A stretch of 32,879 nucleotides of DNA from Pinisolibacter aquiterrae (GTDB lineage: Bacteria > Pseudomonadota > Alphaproteobacteria > Rhizobiales > Ancalomicrobiaceae). This document shows, in pieces, positions 8,244-16,270 of the stretch (its first letter is position 1; each line of letters opens with the position of its first letter). The translations under genes were made by a program, and so were the position numbers. The stretch is from contig NZ_JAFNIH010000001.1 of the NCBI RefSeq assembly GCF_019160155.1, positions 1 through 32,879 on the forward strand, given 5' to 3'. Under the pieces are notes generated by a model, which saw only the letters and a list, made by a program, of their open reading frames with translations, had not been told where the DNA came from and made no database searches.

Positions 8244-9134
8244 TCAGAGATTGGACCCCATCTCTTCGGCGGCGTCGAAGAGCGCTGCGACGGTCCGCCG
8301 CCGGCGATAGGCCGCTAGGCAGAAGACGTCCTCGTGGTGGACATCGGCGAGTTCGGCAACGGCGAGACGGACGAGGCCCTCGCGGCGGTTGGTCGCCTGC
8401 TCGAACATGAAACCGACACCGATCCCCTGCGTCACCGCCTCGATCAGCGCCTCTCGCGTCCCGAGCGTCACCACCGGCGAAACCGCGAGCCCGGCCCGCG
8501 ACAACGCCGCCTCGAGCTTCTGCTGGGTGAGCGACGGGGGTGGACGGAAGATCACCGCATGGCCGACGATCTCGGCCAGCGACAACGGTCGCGGCCGCCG
8601 CGTCAGCGGATGATCCGGAGCGACGACCGCGACGACCCGCTGCGAGGCGAAGGAGACGGCGACGACGTCGTCGTCTTTCGGCGCCTCGGTGGCGATGGCG
8701 ACGTCGCAACGGCGTTCGCGCAGCGCCGCCGTCACCTCGCCCCAGTTGCCGAAGCTCGTGGTGATCCGCACGCCGGGGAAGCGGCGGTGATATTCGGCGA
8801 TCAGCGCCATCGCCGGATTGGGCGCGCCGACGGCGATCGACAGATCCCCGATCTCCAGCGCCCGTGAGGCGCCGAGAATGTCCGCCGCGACGTCGGCGAT
8901 GGTGTCGAGCCCGTCGGTCTCCGCATAGAGACGGCGAGCGAGCGCGGTCGGGCGCATCCCCGAACCGGTGCGCTCGAAGAGCAGGACGTCATGGGCGCGT
9001 TCGAGGGCGCGGACCTGAGCCGTCACCGCCGGCTGGGTCAGACCGAGACGGTGGGCGGCGCGGGAGATCGATCCGTCCTTGAAGACGGCGTTGAAGGCGC
9101 GCAGCTGCGCCCAGCTCGGCGGTTCGCTCGACAC
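8244..9134 (-). CDS. LysR-family transcriptional regulator
   Basis: A 296-residue LysR regulator, normal length. The N-terminal winged helix reads LRAFNAVFKDGSISRAAHRL then GLTQPAVTAQVRALE, and a periplasmic-binding-like effector domain follows from about residue 80. I chose the GTG at 9134 because it places the helix-turn-helix at the usual distance from the start. An in-frame TTG at 9170 would add 12 residues and would lie inside the palindrome 9162-9176. The gene is divergent from the phosphodiester-type ABC operon, and that palindrome has LysR form, so it most likely controls the operon in response to its substrate or a product. The effector is unknown. Confidence 0.93.
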   Translation of the reverse strand: MSSEPPSWAQLRAFNAVFKDGSISRAAHRLGLTQPAVTAQVRALERAHDVLLFERTGSGMRPTALARRLYAETDGLDTIADVAADILGASRALEIGDLSIAVGAPNPAMALIAEYHRRFPGVRITTSFGNWGEVTAALRERRCDVAIATEAPKDDDVVAVSFASQRVVAVVAPDHPLTRRPRPLSLAEIVGHAVIFRPPPSLTQQKLEAALSRAGLAVSPVVTLGTREALIEAVTQGIGVGFMFEQATNRREGLVRLAVAELADVHHEDVFCLAAYRRRRTVAALFDAAEEMGSNL

Positions 9135-9161
9135 GGCTCGGGTCCGCGGTCTCTGGGATCC

Positions 9162-9176
9162 ATAAATCAAATTTAT
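9162..9176. promoter_or_regulatory. LysR-type operator, ATAAAT-CAA-ATTTAT
   Basis: A perfect 6-bp inverted repeat with a 3-bp centre that contains T-N11-A, the LysR-family consensus form. It is a small AT-rich island in GC-rich DNA, 28 bp upstream of the preferred LysR start and 60 bp upstream of the ABC ATPase start, suiting autoregulation and operon control from one site. Confidence 0.65.
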
Positions 9177-9235
9177 ATCATGTCATCATGACTGCAAGTC
9201 GATCTTCTATGCCCGTCGCGACGGAAGGACGCGAC

Positions 9236-10354
9236 ATGGCACGCATCGAGATCGACGGCATCGAAAAGAGGTTCGGGCGGACGCCCGTGTTGCGGGGGAT
9301 CGACCTCGACGTGGCGGCGGGCGAGTTCCTGTCGCTGGTCGGCCCGTCGGGGTGCGGCAAGTCGACCCTGCTGCGGATCGTCGCCGGGCTGACGCGCGAG
9401 GATCGCGGCGCGATCCGCCTCGCCGGGGAGGACGTCGATCATCTCGCCGCGCGCGATCGCGACCTCGCCATGGTTTTTCAGAACTACGCGCTCTATCCGC
9501 ATCTGACGGTCGCCGAGAACATCGCCGTGCCGCTCGTCATGCGGCGGCTCACCACGGCGCAGCGACTGCCTCTGGTCGGACGCCATCTCTCGGGAAGCCG
9601 CGCCGCCCATGCCGCGATCGCCGCCGACGTCGCCCGCGTCGCCGAGACGCTCGGCATCGCGGCGCTCGCGAACCGCCGGCCCGGCGAACTCTCCGGCGGC
9701 CAGCGTCAGCGCATCGCCCTCGGCCGCGCCATGGTGCGCCGCCCCAAGGCCTTTCTGATGGACGAGCCGCTCTCCAATCTCGACGCCAAGCTGCGGGTCG
9801 AGATGCGCAGCGAGATCGCCTCGCTCCACCGCCGGCTGGAGACCACCTTCGTCTACGTCACCCACGATCAGGCCGAGGCGATGACCATGTCCGACCGGAT
9901 CGCCGTGATGATGGACGGCGCGGTCCTCCAGGTCGGTACGCCCGACGCCGTCTATGCCGATCCCGACGATCTCCGCGTCGCCGAATTCGTCGGCTCGCCG
10001 AAGATCAACGTGATCACCGCCGACGCCGCTCTCGCCGCCGCCCTGGGTGTCGACGCGACGCGGGCGCCCGATCCGGACGGGTTGCGTCTCGCTTTCCGCA
10101 CGGAGGCGGTCCGGCTCGTCGATCCCACCGGCGCGGCGCTCGCCGGCCGGGTCGTCCACCTCGAGAACTTCGGCAGCGATCTGATGGTCCATCTCGCGGT
10201 CGCGGCCGCCGTGCCGATCGTCGTGCGCCGCGATCCGCACGATCCGCGTCCCCGCATCGGCGAGACCTGGGGTCTCTCGATCCGACCCGATCGCCTGCTC
10301 GTCTTCGACGCGGCCGGCCGCCGCCTGCGCTCCGTCGTCGGGAGGGGGGCATGA
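9236..10354 (+). CDS. ABC importer ATP-binding protein (MalK/UgpC type)
   Basis: A 372-residue ATPase that powers uptake through the two permeases encoded next. Walker A is GPSGCGKST (residues 36-44), the Q-loop lies in VFQNYALYPHL, the signature is LSGGQRQR, Walker B is FLMDEPLSNLD, and the H-loop is in VTHDQAEAM. The last 120 residues form the TOBE-type domain of carbohydrate and glycerol-3-phosphate importers. ATG 9236 follows GGAAGGA with 7-bp spacing; an in-frame ATG at 9188 adds 16 non-family residues. One oddity is the helical subdomain, about 25 residues longer than usual (RRLTTAQRLPLVGRHLSGSR before the signature). It overlaps the next gene as ATGA. Confidence 0.95.
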   Translation: MARIEIDGIEKRFGRTPVLRGIDLDVAAGEFLSLVGPSGCGKSTLLRIVAGLTREDRGAIRLAGEDVDHLAARDRDLAMVFQNYALYPHLTVAENIAVPLVMRRLTTAQRLPLVGRHLSGSRAAHAAIAADVARVAETLGIAALANRRPGELSGGQRQRIALGRAMVRRPKAFLMDEPLSNLDAKLRVEMRSEIASLHRRLETTFVYVTHDQAEAMTMSDRIAVMMDGAVLQVGTPDAVYADPDDLRVAEFVGSPKINVITADAALAAALGVDATRAPDPDGLRLAFRTEAVRLVDPTGAALAGRVVHLENFGSDLMVHLAVAAAVPIVVRRDPHDPRPRIGETWGLSIRPDRLLVFDAAGRRLRSVVGRGA

Positions 10355-11283
10355 CCGAAATGTCGGTTTCCGCGCCCGCCGATCGGTCGATCGCCGGCGA
10401 GCGGCCGCGTCGTCCCCACGAGGAGCGCGCCGCCTGGGGGCTGGTCGGACCGGCGGCGACGCTGATCGGTCTGATCCTCGTGGTGCCGCTCATCGTGGTG
10501 GTGGCGCTGTCGCTCACCGACTACCAGCTCGGCGCCAAGGCTTGGCGCTTCGTCGGCTTCGCCAACTACGCCGATCTCGCCGGCGATCCGGTGTTCTGGC
10601 GATCGATCGCCAACACCGCCCTCTATGCGGTCGCCGTGGTCGCCGGCTCGACCGGGCTCGGCCTCGCCGTCGCCCTGGCGTTGCAGGGCAGCGGCGCTCT
10701 CGCCCCGGTCTGGCGGACGATCTTCTTCCTGCCGGTGATGGCCTCGCTGGTCGCCATGGCGATCGTCTGGGAGTTCATGCTCCATCCGACCTTCGGCCTC
10801 GTCAACGCCGTCCTCGGCCTCGTCGGCGTCGCGCCGATGAACTGGCTGCAGAACGGCGCCACCGCCTTGCCGGCCCTCGCGGTGATCGGCGTCTGGCAGC
10901 AGTTCGGCTTCGCCATGGTTCTGTTCCTCGCCGGCCTCTCCGGCATCCCGACCTCGCTCTACGACGCGGCCGAGATGGACGGCGCGCCCTCGGCCTGGGC
11001 ACGGTTCAGGCTCGTCACCTGGCCGCTTCTGGCGCCGGTGACCCTCTTCGTCGTGGTGATCTCGACGATCCGCTCCTTCCAGGTGTTCGACACCGTCCAC
11101 GCACTGACCAAGGGCGGCCCGAACAAGGTGACCGAGGTGTTGCTCTACACGATGTATGCGGAGGGCTTCGAGTTCTTCCGCACCGGCCGCGCCGCCGCGA
11201 TCGCCGTCGTCTTCGTCGCAGCCATGCTGGTCGTGACCCTGACCAAGGTTCTGCTGGTCGAAAAGAGGATCCACGCCCGATGA
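10351..11283 (+). CDS. ABC importer permease 1 (UgpA/MalF type)
   Basis: A 310-residue inner-membrane permease with about six membrane segments, the first at AATLIGLILVVPLIVVVAL. The cytoplasmic EAA loop that docks on the ATPase is at DAAEMDGAPSAWARFRLVTW, and a late GGPNKVTEVLLY is typical of the UgpA/ThuF/MalF group. The first 30 residues are polar and cytoplasmic. It starts in the ATGA overlap with the ATPase and ends in an overlap with the second permease (11280-11283), so the four transport genes are one transcription unit. Confidence 0.94.
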   Translation: MTEMSVSAPADRSIAGERPRRPHEERAAWGLVGPAATLIGLILVVPLIVVVALSLTDYQLGAKAWRFVGFANYADLAGDPVFWRSIANTALYAVAVVAGSTGLGLAVALALQGSGALAPVWRTIFFLPVMASLVAMAIVWEFMLHPTFGLVNAVLGLVGVAPMNWLQNGATALPALAVIGVWQQFGFAMVLFLAGLSGIPTSLYDAAEMDGAPSAWARFRLVTWPLLAPVTLFVVVISTIRSFQVFDTVHALTKGGPNKVTEVLLYTMYAEGFEFFRTGRAAAIAVVFVAAMLVVTLTKVLLVEKRIHAR

Positions 11284-12128
11284 CCCGGATCGGTCTTCCC
11301 GCTCGCCGCTTCTCGGTCGGCGCGATCGCGCGCGACGCCGTGCTCCTGGCGCTCGCCGTGGTGACGCTGGCGCCCTTCGTGTGGATGGTCTCGACCTCGC
11401 TGAAGGCGCCCGACGAGATCCTGACCACCGATCTCCACCTGTGGCCACGCCGTCTGGCGGCGTCCGAGAATTACGCCCACGCCTTCGCGGCGGTGCCGCT
11501 CGGCCGCTATCTCCTCAACGGGGTGATCGTCACCGCGACCATCCTGGCGCTCCAGCTCGCGATCGCCGTGCCGGCCGCCTTCGCCCTCGCGAAGTCGGAG
11601 TTTCGCGGCCGGCGGCTCCTGTTCGGTGCGGTGCTGCTCGGCCTCCTGGTGCCCTATCACGCCATTGCGGTGCCGCTCTTCGTCGGCCTGCACGCGCTCG
11701 GCCTCCTCGACACCTACGCCGCGCTGGTGACGCCGTTTGCGATCTCGGTCTTCGGCATCTTCCTGATGCGCCAGTTCTTCCTGAGCCTGCCCGACGACCT
11801 CGTCGACGCCGCGCGGATGGACGGCATGTCGGAGCTGGCGATCGTCTGGCGGGTGATGGTGCCGGCGGCCGGACCGGCGATCTCCGCCTTCGCCATCTTC
11901 TCCGTCGTCGCCCATTGGAACGACTATTTCTGGCCGCTGATCGCGGTCTCCTCCGACACGCTCTTCACGCCGCCGCTCGGCGTCGTCGCCTTCCGCAACG
12001 ACGACGCCGGCACCAACTACGGCGTCCTCATGGCCGCGGCGACGGTGATCGTGACGCCGCTGGTCGCCGCCTTCCTCCTCGCCCAGCGCCGCTTCGTCGA
12101 AGGCATCGCCTTCACCGGCGTCAAGTGA
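11280..12128 (+). CDS. ABC importer permease 2 (UgpE/MalG type)
   Basis: A 282-residue inner-membrane permease with six predicted segments, the first at DAVLLALAVVTLAPFVWMV followed by STSLKAPDEI, a family-typical turn. The EAA loop is DAARMDGMSELAIVWRVMVP. It forms the heterodimeric channel with the preceding permease, whose stop it overlaps. The late stretch AHWNDYFWPLI is characteristic of MalG-type permeases. Confidence 0.95.
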   Translation: MTRIGLPARRFSVGAIARDAVLLALAVVTLAPFVWMVSTSLKAPDEILTTDLHLWPRRLAASENYAHAFAAVPLGRYLLNGVIVTATILALQLAIAVPAAFALAKSEFRGRRLLFGAVLLGLLVPYHAIAVPLFVGLHALGLLDTYAALVTPFAISVFGIFLMRQFFLSLPDDLVDAARMDGMSELAIVWRVMVPAAGPAISAFAIFSVVAHWNDYFWPLIAVSSDTLFTPPLGVVAFRNDDAGTNYGVLMAAATVIVTPLVAAFLLAQRRFVEGIAFTGVK

Positions 12129-12190
12129 ACCCTCCCGTGATCCGCCAGAGAGCGCGGCGGTCGATGCGCTCGAAAGACCGGAACCCTCCC

Positions 12191-13465
12191 ATGACCCGGA
12201 CCTTCTCCCTCTCCGCCCTGACGCTCGGACTGGCGCTCGTGGCCGGCCCGGCGCTCGCCGAGCCCCAGACCGAGATCGTCGTCCAATACCCCTATGGCGA
12301 CGTCTTCAACGAGACCCACAAGCGGATCGCCGAGGCCTTCGCCGCCAAGCACCCCAAGATCAAGGTGACCTTCCGCGCGCCTTACAAGGACTACGAGGAC
12401 GCCACCCAGCGCATCCTGCGCGAGGCGGTCACGGGCACCGGCCCGGACGTCACCTTCCAGGCGCTGAACCGCGTCCGCGCCCTCGCCGACAAGCAGGTCG
12501 CAGCCCCCCTCGACGACTTCATCGCCGCCGAGAAGAGCTTCGAGGCCGACGGCTTCCACAAGGCGATGTTCGACGCCGGCTCGATCGGCGGCAAGGTCTA
12601 CGGCGTGCCCTTCGCCGTGTCGCTGCCGATCGCCTATTTCAACCTCGATCTGGTCAAGGCCGCCGGCGGCGATCCCGCCGCGCTGCCGACCACCTGGGAC
12701 GGCGTCCTCGCGCTCGCCACGAAGATCGAGGGCGTGCGGCCCGGCGTCCACGGCATGGCCGCCGAATGGTCGATCTCCGGCAACTGGCTGTTCCAGGCGC
12801 TGGTGTTCGACGACGGCGGCACGATGATGGACGCGGGCGAGACCCGCGTCGCCTTCGACGGCGAGGCCGGCCGCAAGGCGATCGGCACCTTCGCCCGCAT
12901 GGTGAGCGAGACCAAGACTCCGAACATCTCCGGCAACGACATGCGCGCCGCCTTCGCCGCCGGTCAGGTCGGCATGCTCCTGACCACCACGGCCTATGTG
13001 AACGCGTTGACGAAGCAGATCGGCGACAGGTTCGTGATGAAGACCTCGCCCTTCCCGGGGCTGACGCCGGGCGTGTCGCGGCTTCCCGCCGGCGGCAACG
13101 TCATGATGATCACCACCACCGATCCCGCGAAGCGCAAGGCCGCCTGGGAAATGGTGAAGTTCTGGACCGGCGCCGAGGGTGGCGCGATCATGGTGCGGAA
13201 CACCGGCTACATGGCGCCGAACAAGAAGGCGGCCGATCGCCTCGCCGACTTCTACGCGAAGAACCCGAACCAGTTCACGGCGGTCGCCCAGCTCGCCTAC
13301 CTCACCAACTGGTATGCCTTCCCCGGCGACAACGGCCTCAAGATCACCGACGTGATCAAGGATCGCCTGCAGTCGGTGATGGACGGCAGCCGCGCGGCCG
13401 AGGCCGACGCCGTGCTCACCGACATGGCGCGTGACGTCCAGGCTCTGCTTCCCGCCAAGAACTGA
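12191..13465 (+). CDS. ABC importer periplasmic binding protein (family 1)
   Basis: A 424-residue solute-binding protein, delivering substrate to the two permeases in the periplasm. A signal peptide is clear: SLSALTLGLALVAGPALA, cleavage expected before EPQ. The mature protein begins EIVVQYPYGDVFNETHKRIA and has the family-1 pattern (GTGPDV near residue 80, a KAAWEMVKFWTG segment near the C-terminus). This group includes UgpB-like glycerol-3-phosphate binders and many sugar binders, and the substrate cannot be read directly. ATG 12191 has no good ribosome site; an in-frame ATG at 12164 would lengthen the n-region by nine residues. The phosphodiesterase and phosphatase downstream argue for an organophosphate ligand. 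Confidence 0.93.
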   Translation: MTRTFSLSALTLGLALVAGPALAEPQTEIVVQYPYGDVFNETHKRIAEAFAAKHPKIKVTFRAPYKDYEDATQRILREAVTGTGPDVTFQALNRVRALADKQVAAPLDDFIAAEKSFEADGFHKAMFDAGSIGGKVYGVPFAVSLPIAYFNLDLVKAAGGDPAALPTTWDGVLALATKIEGVRPGVHGMAAEWSISGNWLFQALVFDDGGTMMDAGETRVAFDGEAGRKAIGTFARMVSETKTPNISGNDMRAAFAAGQVGMLLTTTAYVNALTKQIGDRFVMKTSPFPGLTPGVSRLPAGGNVMMITTTDPAKRKAAWEMVKFWTGAEGGAIMVRNTGYMAPNKKAADRLADFYAKNPNQFTAVAQLAYLTNWYAFPGDNGLKITDVIKDRLQSVMDGSRAAEADAVLTDMARDVQALLPAKN

Positions 13466-13536
13466 TCTTCCCCGCTTCCCTCCCTCGGCGGTCGCCGTCG
13501 AGGGAGGGCTCGACGTCTCACCTCCCGGTTCTCCTC

Positions 13537-14394
13537 ATGATCAAGATCATCCATGTGAGCGACACCCATGTCGCCGCCGAACCTCATCGTCTCTACGGCC
13601 TCGATCCGCGCGAGCGGCTGGCGCGCACCATCGCCGACATCCGGGCGAACCACGACGACGCCGATCTCTGCGTGGTCACCGGCGATCTCGCCCATTGGGG
13701 CGAGGCGGAGGCCTATGCGACCTTCGCCGCCCTGTGGGACGCGGCGGGCCTGCCGGTCGTCTTCCTGATCGGCAATCACGACGACCGGGAGGTGTTCCAG
13801 GCGTCGGTCCCCCGCGCCATGGTCGACGACGACGGCTTCGTCCAGGGCGCGCGGCGGATCGGCGATCTCACCTGCCTCTTCCTCGACACGGTGACGCCGG
13901 GCAGCCACATGGGCAGTTTCTGTGAGCGCCGCCGTGCCCGCCTCGCCCGGATCCTCGCGGAGACCTCCGGCGACGTCGCGATCTTCCTGCATCATCCGCC
14001 GCTCGCCGTCGGGATCGCGCCGATGGACGCGATCGCTCTCGCCGACGCCGACGCGCTCGCCTCCGTGCTCGAGCCGCATCGCGCCCGCATCCGCCATCTC
14101 TTCTTCGGCCATCTCCACCGGCCGATCTCGGGAACCTGGCGCGGCTGGCCGTTCTCCGGAACGCGCGGCGTCAACCATCAGCTCGCGCTCGACGGACATC
14201 TGCGCGTCGACGGCCGGCCGGCGTCCGACGACATCGTCGGCAGCCGCGAGCCGCCGGGCTATGCCGTCGCGCTGATCGACGACCTTATGGTCGTCGTCCA
14301 TTTCGTCGACGTCCTCGACGACGACGTTCGCTTCTCGCTCGTCGCCGAGGAGACGGTGGGACGTGGCTATGCTCTCGGCATGGACGTCGAATGA
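13537..14394 (+). CDS. Metallophosphodiesterase (GpdQ/CpdA-like)
   Basis: A 285-residue binuclear metallophosphoesterase. The metal-binding blocks are in order: HVSDTH (D9, H11), VVTGDLAHWG, LIGNHDD, FLHHPPL and FFGHLHRP. The N-terminal layout IIHVSDTH-x8-LYGLD and HHPPL-x5-MD are close to what I recall of GpdQ, a glycerophosphodiesterase, though members of the family also cleave 3',5'-cAMP. There is no signal peptide, so it acts on substrate already imported. It follows the binding-protein gene by 71 bp and its stop overlaps the HAD gene as ATGA, linking transport, diester cleavage and phosphate release. The exact substrate is inferred. Confidence 0.9.
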   Translation: MIKIIHVSDTHVAAEPHRLYGLDPRERLARTIADIRANHDDADLCVVTGDLAHWGEAEAYATFAALWDAAGLPVVFLIGNHDDREVFQASVPRAMVDDDGFVQGARRIGDLTCLFLDTVTPGSHMGSFCERRRARLARILAETSGDVAIFLHHPPLAVGIAPMDAIALADADALASVLEPHRARIRHLFFGHLHRPISGTWRGWPFSGTRGVNHQLALDGHLRVDGRPASDDIVGSREPPGYAVALIDDLMVVVHFVDVLDDDVRFSLVAEETVGRGYALGMDVE

Positions 14395-15161
14395 CCCGGC
14401 CGTCCGTGTCGGCCGGGCGAGCGGCGCTCGACGAGGCCCGTGGCCGGATCGCCGCCGCCCGCGTCGTGCTCTGCGACGTCGACGGCTGCCTCGTCGAGAG
14501 CGGAGCCCCCTGCCCCGGCGCGATCGACTTCGTCGCGCGGATGGGCGAGCGGCTGCGTCTCGTCTCCAACAACTCGACCGATCTCGCCGCGACGCTCGCC
14601 GCCCGGCTCGCCGCGATCGGCCTTCCGGTGCCGGCGGAGCGCTGTTTCCTCGCCGGCGAGCTTGCGGTCGACCATCTGGCAAAACGCCATCCGGGCGCGA
14701 CCGCGATGATCCTCGGGACGGCGGCCCTCCGCGCCAAGGCGGAGGATCTCGGCCTGCGGACGACGAGCGACTGGCCCGACGTCGTCCTCCTCTGCAACGA
14801 TCCGAGCTTCGACGCCGGGCATCTCCAACGGCTCGTCACCGCGGCCCACCACGGCGTGCCGATCGTCGTCGCCAATCCCGATCGCTGGCGGCCGGACCGG
14901 ACGGGGCGTCCGCTGATCGAGACCGGCGTCCTCCTCGCCGCCCTGCGGGCCGCGGTGCCGAACGCCGCCGTCACCGTCGTCGGCAAGCCCGAGCCCACCA
15001 TCTTCCGCGCCGCTCTCGCGGGCATCGAGCCGCACGCCGGCGTGATGATCGGCGACAACCGGGAGACCGATCTCGTCGGGGCCGAGGCGATCGGCATGGC
15101 GGCCGTCTTGATCGGGCGCGGCCGTCGCGCGGTCGCCGCCGATCTCGGCGCCCTGTGCTGA
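14391..15161 (+). CDS. HAD phosphatase (NagD type)
   Basis: A 256-residue HAD-superfamily phosphatase. Motif I is DVDGC (nucleophile D29, acid/base D31), motif II is VSNNST, the lysine of motif III lies in GKPEPTIF, and motif IV is IGDNRETD. The large cap between motifs II and III places it in the IIA group with NagD, AraL and phosphoglycolate or glycerol-3-phosphate phosphatases. It is translationally coupled to the phosphodiesterase, so it probably dephosphorylates the monoester that enzyme releases (inference). The first 20 residues are poorly conserved in type, so the true start could be slightly later. Confidence 0.9.
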   Translation: MTRPSVSAGRAALDEARGRIAAARVVLCDVDGCLVESGAPCPGAIDFVARMGERLRLVSNNSTDLAATLAARLAAIGLPVPAERCFLAGELAVDHLAKRHPGATAMILGTAALRAKAEDLGLRTTSDWPDVVLLCNDPSFDAGHLQRLVTAAHHGVPIVVANPDRWRPDRTGRPLIETGVLLAALRAAVPNAAVTVVGKPEPTIFRAALAGIEPHAGVMIGDNRETDLVGAEAIGMAAVLIGRGRRAVAADLGALC

Positions 15162-15210
15162 TGTCGGGGACGGCAACTACCAGCCGAGCCCACCCGGAGG
15201 CGCAGGAGGC

Positions 15211-15257
15211 CCCGCCCGAAGGCCGCGCCTCGGTCGTCGTGAGGCCGTTGGGGCGGG
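15211..15257 (+). terminator. Nested hairpin after the transport operon
   Basis: Outer arms CCCGCCC (15211-15217) and GGGCGGG (15251-15257) enclose inner arms GCCTC (15227-15231) and GAGGC (15241-15245). It begins 49 bp after the HAD stop. There is no T-run, so it is not a classical intrinsic terminator; it may block 3' exonucleases or help factor-dependent termination. Confidence 0.45.
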
Positions 15258-15283
15258 CCAGGATCGGCGTCGCGGTCAGTACA

Positions 15284-15297
15284 CGGCCTTCGGGCCG
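15284..15297 (+). terminator. UUCG-tetraloop hairpin
   Basis: CGGCC-TTCG-GGCCG, a very stable tetraloop hairpin, 26 bp after the nested hairpin. No T-run follows. It may act with that hairpin as the operon's 3' end. Confidence 0.4.
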
Positions 15298-15548
15298 GGG
15301 GACGTGCCGATAGTGCATTTCTCGGTGTCATGAATGAACCCGGGAGGTGGATCCCTTCGTCCCTCACCACTCACCGAGCGATCTATCGGAGAGCCCTCTC
15401 GACAACGGAACGGCGCCAACACGAAGATGGACTGCGACGACGCGCTTCCAACGAAGTAATCCCCTATTTCGGCGCCTGAGATCTGCGGCGAACCGTCCGT
15501 TGCCGACCCACTGAGAGTCGCACCAAATGACCGACCTCTTTCGTCGGA

Positions 15549-16124
15549 TCACGTCGGCAGCGCCGCGGCGAACGCCCAGACGGCGACGAAGGCGAGCCAT
15601 CCGGCAGCGAGGCGACGCACCAGCGGCGACGGCTCGGCATTCGTTCGATCGTGGGGCAGCATGTGACCGCCGGCCGCCCAAACGGCGGCCGCGCCGGCGA
15701 TGGCCGCCGCGAAGACGGCGAAACGCGCGGTGAGTTCCCTCGTATCCGGCGAGGGCAGCAACACCAGTCCGAAGACGAGTGCCTTCGGATTGAGCAACGT
15801 CGTGACGAAGATGCGGCGCGCGGTGACGAGGCGGCGATCTTCGCTCGATGTCGTGGAACGCCACAATCGAATCGCGAGAAGAAAAACCCACATGGCCGCG
15901 ACGAGTTTCAAACCGGAACCCGCCCCCGGCCAACGGGTCAGGATTTCGGTCCCGACCAGGGCGAGCGGCAGGGTCGTCAGCAGATAGGCGCCGATCTCCA
16001 CGGGCACGAGCCGCAACGCCCGTTCGAAACCGACCGACGCCCCGGCCAAGCCCATCAGCGTGTTGGTCGGTCCCGGCGTCAGCAACAATGCCGCGACGGC
16101 AAAGAGAAAAGCTCCGATTTCCAT
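15549..16124 (-). CDS. LysE/RhtB-family amino-acid exporter
   Basis: A 191-residue inner-membrane protein, slightly shorter than the usual 200-210. It starts MEIGAFLFAVAALLLTPGPT; the TPGPTN turn after the first membrane segment is the hallmark of LysE/RhtB exporters. A second hallmark, LLNPKALVFGL, lies in the middle. About five to six membrane segments are expected. Such proteins expel amino acids or homoserine-type compounds by proton exchange; the substrate here is unknown. It follows SecDF on the same strand after 146 bp and is probably a separate unit. The frame is open far upstream, but only the ATG at 16124 gives the family N-terminus. Confidence 0.92.
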   Translation of the reverse strand: MEIGAFLFAVAALLLTPGPTNTLMGLAGASVGFERALRLVPVEIGAYLLTTLPLALVGTEILTRWPGAGSGLKLVAAMWVFLLAIRLWRSTTSSEDRRLVTARRIFVTTLLNPKALVFGLVLLPSPDTRELTARFAVFAAAIAGAAAVWAAGGHMLPHDRTNAEPSPLVRRLAAGWLAFVAVWAFAAALPT

Positions 16125-16270
16125 GTCCGGGTCGTCGCCTCCGCACCTCCTGCCCACTGTGTCATGCCGTCGCTCGGTGTCCAAGAGCGCGGACCGCCGT
16201 GACGGCGAGCGTCTCGAGCGACGTGCGACACCGGCGGCGAACGCCGCCGCCGGTGCCCAGGTCTCGGCGA

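Larger units (their letters stand above)
15162..15548. other. Gap after the transport operon; hairpins, no gene
   Basis: I see no gene with coding character. The first 140 bases carry two hairpins (15211-15257 and 15284-15297) after the rightward operon. The remainder separates it from the leftward LysE gene. Confidence 0.5.
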
